The position numbers were made by a program, and so were the translations under genes. A stretch of 50,132 nt of DNA from Armatimonadota bacterium (GTDB lineage: Bacteria; Sysuimicrobiota; Sysuimicrobiia; Sysuimicrobiales; Kaftiobacteriaceae), in assembly GCA_020028455.1 (NCBI GenBank), contig JAHZOA010000005.1:1-50132 (forward strand), in the 5' to 3' direction. This document shows positions 44,131 through 50,132 of the stretch, in pieces; the stretch's first letter is position 1, and the number at the start of each line of letters is the position of its first letter. The notes under the pieces were generated by a model. It saw only the letters and a program-made list of their open reading frames with translations, was not told the origin of the DNA and ran no database searches.

Positions 44131-45129
44131 CTATCCTTCTTGAAGGACCGCTGCGTGCGCAAACAGCGCCGGCTGTCCTCCTGTGTGCCAGAACACCACG
44201 TTCTGGTCAGAGCGAAACCGCTCCTGCGCAATCAATCCCATCAGTCCTGCCATCCCTTTTCCGGTGTAGACAGGATCGAGCAGGATTCCCTCGGTGCGGG
44301 CGGCGACCCGGATCGCATCGAGGCACTCCTTCGTTGGAATACCATACCGCTCTCCGATATAGTCGTCGTAGACGATCACGTCGTCGGGATGCGGCCGCCA
44401 CTCGAGCCTCAACATCTCGACTAGCTCGGTGACGATTCCGACCACGCGCTTCACAACGGTCTCTCGGGGCGGTCCCGCGCTGATCCCGACGACCTGCACG
44501 CCGCTCTGGGTGAGCTTTGTGCCGGCATACAGTCCAGACTGCGTGCCGCCCGAAGTGCTCGTGTGCACGATGGCGTCAATTCGCAGACTCAAAGCGTTGG
44601 CCTGACCCAGGAGTTCGAGCGCGGCTTCCATGTAGGCCGCCGCACCGAACGCATTGCTCCCGCCACGAGGAATGACGTAGGGCTTCCGGCCGTCCCGACG
44701 GAGCTGCCGCGCCATGTCCTCAACGACGCCCATCAGCACGTACTCTTCATCAGTCTGGATCACGCGGACCTCAGCGCCGAAGATGTGGTCCAACAATAGG
44801 TTGCCCTGCCGCTCCCCAGGCACGTCGCCATTGAGTACCACGATTGCCTCGAGCCCAAGCTTGCGCGCCGCGGCCGCCGTCATGCGGGCGTGATTGGACT
44901 GAACTGCACCCACTGTAATGACGACGTCACAACCCTGACTCTGCGCCTGTCCCAGCAAGAACTCAAGTTTGCGTGCCTTGTTTCCGCCGATGGCAAGCCC
45001 GGTGAGATCATCGCGCTTGATCCAGATTTTCGGTCCGCGGAGATATTCAGTCAGCCGCGGCGCGAACTCCAGTGGCGTGGGGAGGTGCGCCAAGTTGACC
45101 CGGGGCAAATCGCCGAGCTGCACGCTCAA
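44131..45129 (-). CDS. D-cysteine desulfhydrase / ACC deaminase family PLP enzyme
   Basis: Fold-type II PLP enzyme of 332 residues. The PLP lysine is Lys51 in AIGGNKARKLEFLLG; the phosphate loop is HTSTSGGTQSGLYAG and QSNHARMTAAAA is conserved. D-cysteine desulfhydrase is the likelier role since the ACC deaminase substrate is plant-derived, but the two are hard to separate by eye. The start is TTG at 45129; GTG at 45123, six bases after GAGGG, is equally good. A word hairpin separates it from pxpBC. Confidence 0.86.
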   Translation of the reverse strand: MSVQLGDLPRVNLAHLPTPLEFAPRLTEYLRGPKIWIKRDDLTGLAIGGNKARKLEFLLGQAQSQGCDVVITVGAVQSNHARMTAAAARKLGLEAIVVLNGDVPGERQGNLLLDHIFGAEVRVIQTDEEYVLMGVVEDMARQLRRDGRKPYVIPRGGSNAFGAAAYMEAALELLGQANALSLRIDAIVHTSTSGGTQSGLYAGTKLTQSGVQVVGISAGPPRETVVKRVVGIVTELVEMLRLEWRPHPDDVIVYDDYIGERYGIPTKECLDAIRVAARTEGILLDPVYTGKGMAGLMGLIAQERFRSDQNVVFWHTGGQPALFAHAAVLQEG

Positions 45130-45140
45130 CCCTCAAATAC

Positions 45141-45216
45141 GGGATAAGGGGATAAAGGGATAAGGGGATAAATTGCGCATTAACCTTATCCCTTTATCCC
45201 TTTCTCCCTTTATCCC
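45141..45216. repeat. inverted octamer word hairpin at the pxpBC 3' end
   Basis: The left arm alternates GGGATAAG and GGGATAAA (45141-45172); the right arm (45183-45216) is complementary with CTTTATCC words; about ten bases between. The right arm contains the pxpBC stop and encodes its last residues RDKGRKG. Confidence 0.8.
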
Positions 45217-46819
45217 GCAGTTCCGTAAAGAGCGCTTCTCGCGCTCGAAGCGCGCTTATTGCTGCTTCCACTGTTGTTCGTTCGAAGCGCACAAGGGTTC
45301 CCGGTCGCGCCTGACCTACCAGCGGAAGATCGACCGTGGCCACGACCCCGATCTTTGGATACCCGCCCGTGGTCGGTCCGTCGGCGGAGATCACGATGGG
45401 TTTGCCATCCTGGGGAACTTGTATCGCGCCGGGAAGCATCGCGTCAGAAAGCATCTCCCTCTCAACGCGCGCGATCGCAGGGCCATCCAGACGAATCCCG
45501 GCGCGGTCACTCTGCACCGTGACGCGGAAGGTAGAGTTGTAGAATCCGTCGGCTCCATCGACGAACCACTTCTCCTGTGGGCCGGGAATGACACGAAGGC
45601 CGATCTCGTCAGAGGGGACTCGCATGATCTCCGACGGCACCCTGGTGTTGATGGGTCGTCCGCGCACGCGGCGCACGCCGAGCATGTCTCCCCTGACGAG
45701 TCGCCGTCCGACGCGCCCTGCAGCAAACGCCGACGCGCTTCCGAGAACGGTCCGTGCTTCAATCCCACCAGCGAGCGCGAGGTACGCCCACGTCCCCTTT
45801 CGCGGTGCACCGAACCGGATCTCTTGTCCCGAACTCACTCGTACTGGCTGCCACAGTTCAATCTCTGCTCCGTCCAGCGTAGCGGTGAGGTCTGCACCCG
45901 CCACCGCCACCCAATGCTCATCATGCATCCTGATGACAGGGCCGGGCGCTGTGCATTCGATCGCCGGGGCGCCGGGGTCATTCCCAACCAAGATATTGGC
46001 AACTCGGAACGCATCCCGGTCGATTGCGCCGGAACCAGGCATCCCGAGATGGCGATACCCTGGGCGGCCGAGATCCTGCACGGTCGTGAAGAGCCCAGGT
46101 TCGAGCACCTCGACGGCAGGGTGAACCGGCGCACGGAGAAGCGGAACGGCGTCCTCGGCCAGAAACTCTGCGTGCTTGACGGCAACAAAACGGACACGAT
46201 CGCCGGGGCGGAACAGGATCGGATCTGTCTGGGAAGGATCATAGATGGGCATCGGTGTGCGGCCGATCAGCCTCCACCCACCCGGAGTCTGCAATGGATA
46301 GATGCCGCTCAGAGCGTCCGCGATCGCCACAGACCCCACCGGCACGCGAGTGCGGGGCGTGGCCAGCCTGGAGACACGGAGCGCTTCAGGCAGCAAACCG
46401 AGATACGGAAATCCCGGCGTAAACCCCAGCATGTAGACCGTGTATGCCGCCCGTGAATGAACCGCGATCAACTCTCGCGCGCTTAGACCGCGCGTCGCCG
46501 CCACCTCGTCGAAGTCCGGTCCAGCATCACCGCCGTAGACAACCGGGACTTCCAGGTCACGACCCGCCTGTGGCGCTTCGGGGGCAACCCTGGGCGCGAG
46601 ATCGGCCGCGGCGGCAACGACGGCATCCCGGCTGCCGTCCAATGGATCGATCACGATGAGCACCGACCGCAAGGCGGGTATCGTCTCTTGGACGCCGCGC
46701 ACATCATGCATCGCACGTGCCAGCGCCCGAGCCCTCCCGTTGGCCAGCGGAGAGAGCTCATCGTCGAACTCGACGAGGATCGCGCGATCGCCGAACGGTC
46801 TTACAACAGGCTCCCTCAT
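45194..46819 (-). CDS. pxpBC: fused 5-oxoprolinase subunits PxpB-PxpC (KipI-KipA)
   Basis: ATP-dependent opening of 5-oxoproline to glutamate needs PxpA, PxpB and PxpC. The first ~215 residues are PxpB-like (FGDRAILVEFDD, YMLGFTPGFPYLGLLPEAL); the rest from EVLEPGLFTTVQDLGRPGYRHLGMPGSGAID is PxpC-like with SDGPTTGGYPKIGVV. The fusion is complete at 541 residues. The pxpA (LamB/YcsF) gene is not in the window. It overlaps pheA by four bases, an unusual neighbour. Confidence 0.92.
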   Translation of the reverse strand: MREPVVRPFGDRAILVEFDDELSPLANGRARALARAMHDVRGVQETIPALRSVLIVIDPLDGSRDAVVAAAADLAPRVAPEAPQAGRDLEVPVVYGGDAGPDFDEVAATRGLSARELIAVHSRAAYTVYMLGFTPGFPYLGLLPEALRVSRLATPRTRVPVGSVAIADALSGIYPLQTPGGWRLIGRTPMPIYDPSQTDPILFRPGDRVRFVAVKHAEFLAEDAVPLLRAPVHPAVEVLEPGLFTTVQDLGRPGYRHLGMPGSGAIDRDAFRVANILVGNDPGAPAIECTAPGPVIRMHDEHWVAVAGADLTATLDGAEIELWQPVRVSSGQEIRFGAPRKGTWAYLALAGGIEARTVLGSASAFAAGRVGRRLVRGDMLGVRRVRGRPINTRVPSEIMRVPSDEIGLRVIPGPQEKWFVDGADGFYNSTFRVTVQSDRAGIRLDGPAIARVEREMLSDAMLPGAIQVPQDGKPIVISADGPTTGGYPKIGVVATVDLPLVGQARPGTLVRFERTTVEAAISALRAREALFTELRDKGRKG

Positions 46820-47637
46820 ACGAGGGGCGTCGGTGATTTTGGATAGGAACCAAGCACGCGGAGGAACGTGGTGACGTCTGTGAGCTCGGCAAGCGCGGCG
46901 GCAGCCTCCGCATCATCCTGGTGGCCATCGAAATCAACATAGAAGACGTACTCCCAGGGGACTTCACGTCGGGGACGTGATTCCAGTTTGGTCAGGTTGA
47001 TCGATCGAGTCGCGAATGCCCCCATCGCGCGGTGTAGTGCGCCGGGGACATTCTTCGTCGTGAAGACAACTGAGGTCTTGCAATCAGAACTATAGGGGGC
47101 AGCGGTCCTGCTGAGGCCTAGGAACTTGGTGTAATTGAACGGGTTCGTCTCGATCCCCTCGGCGAGCGTCGAGAGGTGATAGATTTCCGCGGCACGCCGG
47201 CCTGCAATCGCCCCTACGCCCTTCAGGCGCTGCGCGGCGACGATCCTTGCGCTGCCAGCCGTATCATTCGCGGCAACCGGTTCGAGGTCATGGCTTCGCA
47301 AGAACTCTTCGCACTGCGCCAGCGCCTGCGGATGCGAGTATACCTGTCTGATGGATCCAAGCGTCTGGCCCGACAGCGCGAGCAAATGGTGGCGGATCCG
47401 CAGGTCGATCTCGCCGACGATGAACAGCGCGTACGCAAGGAGCAGATCATACGTTTCGTTGATCGAACCGGCCTGCGAGTTTTCCACTGGCACCACACCG
47501 CCGTCGGCCCGGGCTGCGGAAACCGTCTCAAAGACATCGCGCAACGTTGAGCATGGGATGACCTCGACCTCGCCGTAGAGCGCCGCCGCGGCTTCCTCAC
47601 TGTACGCTCCGCGTTCTCCTTGAAAAGCGACACGCAT
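46816..47637 (-). CDS. pheA: prephenate dehydratase PheA
   Basis: Converts prephenate to phenylpyruvate for phenylalanine synthesis. Monofunctional, 273 residues, with catalytic domain VAFQGERGAYSEEAA, VPVENSQAGSINETYDLL and KTSVVFTT at the boundary to the C-terminal ACT domain (about 190-273), whose PGALHRAMGAF and KLESRPRREVPWEYVFYVD motifs bind phenylalanine for feedback control. It lies two bases after alr. Confidence 0.95.
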   Translation of the reverse strand: MRVAFQGERGAYSEEAAAALYGEVEVIPCSTLRDVFETVSAARADGGVVPVENSQAGSINETYDLLLAYALFIVGEIDLRIRHHLLALSGQTLGSIRQVYSHPQALAQCEEFLRSHDLEPVAANDTAGSARIVAAQRLKGVGAIAGRRAAEIYHLSTLAEGIETNPFNYTKFLGLSRTAAPYSSDCKTSVVFTTKNVPGALHRAMGAFATRSINLTKLESRPRREVPWEYVFYVDFDGHQDDAEAAAALAELTDVTTFLRVLGSYPKSPTPLV

Positions 47638-47639
47638 GG

Positions 47640-48734
47640 CTAGCGGTAGATGCGCGCTACCCGGGGACCAATGCCGGTCAAAACCTCATACGAGATCGTC
47701 TGAGCCTTCGAGGCGACCTCGTCCACGCTGATTCTCTCTCCGAAGAGCTCGACTTCGTCGTCCACGGAAACGTCGGCGTTCGCCACGTCGACGGTCAGGT
47801 AATCCATGCTCACGCGCCCAACGATGGGGTGCCGTCGATCCCGGATGATCACTTCGCCTTTCGCGCCCGCCAGCCGAGGGTAGCCATCCGCGTAGCCGCA
47901 CGCGACCGTCGCGATGGTCGTTTGCGTTCGTGGGCGAAAGGTGGCGCCATATCCCACTGCCGTACCCGCGGACACGTGTGTGACCCGGACCACGCAGCTC
48001 TTTAGTCTCATGACGGGACGAAGGCCAACCTTATGTTGAAGATGCTGGGCTGGAGAGATTCCATACATCGCGATCCCGATGCGGACCAGATCATAGTGGG
48101 CCGCAGGATATGCGATCGCGGCCGCACTGCTGGCTGCGTGAATCAGGATCTTCGGAAATGCGCGGCGCGCCGTGACAACGGCCGGAGCGAATCGTGCCAG
48201 CTGTTCCTCCGTATAGTGCCGGTCGGGCTCATCAGGGCTGGAGAGATGTGTGTAGCAGCCTTGGAGAGGGATGCCGGCCTCTTTCAGTCTGGAAATTGCC
48301 TGGTCGGCATCGCGGGCCATGATGCCAAGACGGGTCATGCCGGTATCGATCTTGAGGTGAATAGGCGCGCGCGGAAAGCGGCGGAGCCGCAACAAAGCTT
48401 CGAGGAATTCGGGGGAACCGATCGTGATGCTGATCTTGTGCTTTGCCGCGGCGGAAAGTTCACTTGCTCCCACTGGCCCAAGGACGAGAATGTGCACCTT
48501 GATTCCCGCCTGGCGGAGCGCCGACCCCTCCTCGAGCGTCGCTACCCCGAGCCACGTCGCGCCGGCCCGGACCGCGGCCTTCGCCACGTCGACCGCCCCG
48601 TGCCCGTAGCCGTCGGCTTTCACCACTGCCATGACTCGGCAGGACGGCTGCAGATGCTTACGGATTTCTCGAAGATTGTGCTGAACGGCAGACCGATCGA
48701 TTTCTGCCCAGGCACCCCGCTGACCAGGACTCAT
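47640..48734 (-). CDS. alr: alanine racemase Alr
   Basis: Makes D-alanine for peptidoglycan. The PLP lysine is Lys39 in AVVKADGYGHGA; the second catalytic base Tyr lies in GTAVGYGATF, and VSMDYLTVDV is conserved. I chose the ATG at 48734 (364 residues), which overlaps the aldolase stop by four bases; the longer frame to 48755 reads into the aldolase gene. Confidence 0.96.
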   Translation of the reverse strand: MSPGQRGAWAEIDRSAVQHNLREIRKHLQPSCRVMAVVKADGYGHGAVDVAKAAVRAGATWLGVATLEEGSALRQAGIKVHILVLGPVGASELSAAAKHKISITIGSPEFLEALLRLRRFPRAPIHLKIDTGMTRLGIMARDADQAISRLKEAGIPLQGCYTHLSSPDEPDRHYTEEQLARFAPAVVTARRAFPKILIHAASSAAAIAYPAAHYDLVRIGIAMYGISPAQHLQHKVGLRPVMRLKSCVVRVTHVSAGTAVGYGATFRPRTQTTIATVACGYADGYPRLAGAKGEVIIRDRRHPIVGRVSMDYLTVDVANADVSVDDEVELFGERISVDEVASKAQTISYEVLTGIGPRVARIYR

Positions 48735-49801
48735 CCTGGATAGCGCCGATACCACTCGTGGCCGTTTTGCACCTGAACCTGATCCCAGCCGCCAATGCTC
48801 TTGTGTGTAAACCAGGGCCGCGCACGATCGGCAACGGCATTGGCCCGTTCGAAATTGGCGAGGCCCTCTGACGTGAGGAGGTCGCGCATGCGCTTTTCAT
48901 GAGGATACGTGGAGACCACTCCTTGCCAGATCGCCCGACCGCACAGAAACCCGCTGGCTCCTGCCTCCACAGCCAGCTCCAGGCTTGCGATAAATTCCTG
49001 GATGTCGACGCCGCCGCTGAGAATCACCCATGGCCTCCCGGCCGCGGCATCAAGTTCGCGGCAGAATGCACGGACCTCACCGAGATCATACACCGCGGGC
49101 CGTTCTTTCTTATCGAATGTCCCGTGACGAAATTCCTGAGTGTATTTCAGGTCGCAAGGAAACTCAAGCTTCATCACGTCAACCTCGTAGGCTCCACTGG
49201 AAAATTCGCGCGCGGCCTCGATCACGTGGTGCGGCCGCTTCCTCGCAAATTCTGGCGTGTCAGTCGTTGCCTGATCAACCGAATACGTGACGACTTCGAG
49301 AAGGAACGGGATGTCCTCGCGGACGCACTCATCGGCCACGGTCCGCACCAAACGCTGCTGGTGGCCTCGTACCTCGCTGGAGGCCTCAGGAGTGTAGTGG
49401 ATGAGCAACTTCACAGCGTTGGCACCAGCACGCTTGGTCTTGGCCACCGACCATCCATCGATCAGTCGGCCCTTGCGCTCCCTCCCCCCAGGGCCCGCCG
49501 GATCATACCCTGACTCCTCGGATGCCACGAGAATGCCGACACGGTGAGGGATAATCTTGACGGCTCGCGGCAACGCGTACACAGGATCGATGAGCGTTGC
49601 CGTAGAGGGAGCCGCGAGGACCTCAATGATGAGCTGTTTTGTCTTCGCCATCTCCTCATGTGTGACGTCCTCGGGCTCGCGTCCAGTGACCTTCGCAAGC
49701 GCCGCTTGCAATGATGCCCGCTGGTCAACGGCCAACATCTTAAATCGTCCGGCGGCGTCGGCCAGTCGCAGCAAATTCACCAGCTTTCCGCTAGAGAACA
49801 T
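48731..49801 (-). CDS. tagatose-bisphosphate aldolase-like protein (LacD family)
   Basis: Class I aldolase family including tagatose-1,6-bisphosphate and sulfofructosephosphate aldolases. Seen: SGKLVNLLRLADAAGRFKMLAVDQRASL at the N-terminus, LLIHYTPEAS, EVDVMKLEFP with the likely Schiff-base Lys, and WVILSGGVDIQEF with SGFLCGRAIWQ for phosphate binding. The start is ATG at 49801 or TTG at 49807; GGAGG lies upstream of both. No sugar kinase or isomerase is adjacent, so the substrate is open. Confidence 0.85.
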   Translation of the reverse strand: MFSSGKLVNLLRLADAAGRFKMLAVDQRASLQAALAKVTGREPEDVTHEEMAKTKQLIIEVLAAPSTATLIDPVYALPRAVKIIPHRVGILVASEESGYDPAGPGGRERKGRLIDGWSVAKTKRAGANAVKLLIHYTPEASSEVRGHQQRLVRTVADECVREDIPFLLEVVTYSVDQATTDTPEFARKRPHHVIEAAREFSSGAYEVDVMKLEFPCDLKYTQEFRHGTFDKKERPAVYDLGEVRAFCRELDAAAGRPWVILSGGVDIQEFIASLELAVEAGASGFLCGRAIWQGVVSTYPHEKRMRDLLTSEGLANFERANAVADRARPWFTHKSIGGWDQVQVQNGHEWYRRYPG

Positions 49802-49822
49802 CGCCAAACCTGCCTCCGCTAC

Positions 49823-50053
49823 CGTCTACTGGGTCTACCGAGTCTTCCGAGTCTTATGAGTCTACTGGGTCTGCACCCTCTCTCCGTGAGTCTACAGAGT
49901 CTGTGAGTCTACAGAGTCCCATGAGTCTACCAGGATTCTTCAGAATTATCGTTAGACTCGGAAGACCCATTAGACACGGTCGACTCATAGACTCAAGTTA
50001 GGAGGGTGCAGACTCAGAAGACACTGTAGACCCAGTAGACTCGGTAGACTCTT
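49823..50053. repeat. long inverted array of 9-nt words
   Basis: Two ~105-base arms (49823-49931 and 49952-50053) of GAGTCTACT/GAGTCTTCC-type 9-mers in opposite directions around ~20 bases. Both arms share an embedded GTCTGCACCCTC. The right arm is read in frame as the Ser/Thr-rich end of the gene at 49998-50132; the left arm fills the leader of the aldolase gene. Confidence 0.85.
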
Positions 50054-50132
50054 TCAGTGCGGCGGCAAGCTCTGGATATTGCCGGCTGCAATCCTCAAGA
50101 GGGATCCCGCGAAAGTGGCATTCGCTGGCCTG
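49998..50132 (-). CDS. C-terminal end of an unidentified protein (cut by the window edge)
   Basis: 44 codons and a TAA. The first part, SECHFRGIPLEDCSRQYPEL, looks like genuine protein; the last 17 residues (STESTGSTVSSESAPS) are encoded by the 9-nt word array, three codons per word. I do not recognise the family. It is on the same strand as the aldolase and about 190 bases upstream of it, so it may precede it in the operon. Confidence 0.55.
   Translation of the reverse strand, partial: QASECHFRGIPLEDCSRQYPELAAALKESTESTGSTVSSESAPS

Noticed and set aside
45173-46456. 427-codon plus-strand frame opposite pxpBC
   Set aside because: Antisense shadow of the recognised PxpBC protein, with no motif of its own.
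49823-50053. CRISPR array
   Set aside because: Units are only 9 nt with no unique spacers, the arms are inverted, and no cas genes are present.

Overview
The window is a GC-rich bacterial chromosome segment, probably the end of a metagenomic contig, because it opens inside a 16S rRNA gene that runs off the left edge. Several traits point to a Gram-positive-like (Terrabacteria) lineage: PurS-type FGAR amidotransferase, an iron-sulfur type PurF, a CIRCE operator on groESL, PurBox-like sites on the pur operon, an ATP-dependent LigB-type DNA ligase, and a CtaA-CtaB fusion. An uncultured relative of Chloroflexota or Armatimonadota (for example the CSP1-3 group) would fit, but that placement is a guess from memory and the 16S fragment should decide it. 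Apart from a DUF92 gene and an MFS transporter, every gene is on the minus strand, and GTG and TTG starts are common.

Layout from left to right. 1-620: 5' end of 16S rRNA with its leader and promoter. 619-1314: DUF92 membrane protein (+). 1320-14622: a twelve-gene purine operon read leftward, purD-E-A-B-C-S-Q-L-F-M-N-H, making AMP and IMP from PRPP, with a promoter and two PurBox-like sites in front of purD. 14759-16907: groES-groEL with a terminator and a CIRCE operator. 17090-17119: a tight cluster of DnaA-box-like sequences. 17168-23024: tsaD, rimI, tsaB, tsaE, nfeD and DNA ligase. 23118-33929: histidine degradation to glutamate (hutH, hutU, hutI, ftcD, fchA), mixed with an ASCH protein and a Gfo/Idh oxidoreductase and continuing into folate synthesis (folB, folK), birA and a P1 peptidase. 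34062-35171: an ECF S-component with a cysteine hydrolase. 35251-38774: ftsH, a tilS that lacks its catalytic N-terminus, and a tRNA with CAT anticodon. 38900-40934: a BsuPI-domain protein, rpoZ and the MFS transporter. 40893-49801: an amino-acid and heme A operon (lacD-like aldolase, alr, pheA, fused pxpBC, a PLP-dependent desulfhydrase or deaminase, DUF2993, puuD-like, ctaAB). 49998-50132: the 3' end of another gene. No stretch over 300 bases is without a gene.

The most unusual content lies between the genes. One layer is a roughly 80-100 nt palindromic element present three times (4567-4652, 19914-19994, 38602-38699), with a conserved outer stem and two inner hairpins whose stems covary. 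The copies abut or overlap purM, tsaE, and the tRNA-tilS junction; at the third, tilS has lost its PP-loop motif. The other layer is at least a dozen junctions carrying short tandem words (mostly 7 nt, some 8, 9 or longer), usually in two inverted arms. The word differs at each junction, and the arrays often run into the gene ends, so PurH, PurE, PurD, PurQ, PurC, HutU and PxpBC carry word-encoded tails and CtaAB a word-encoded linker. I regard these two layers as the candidate undescribed system.
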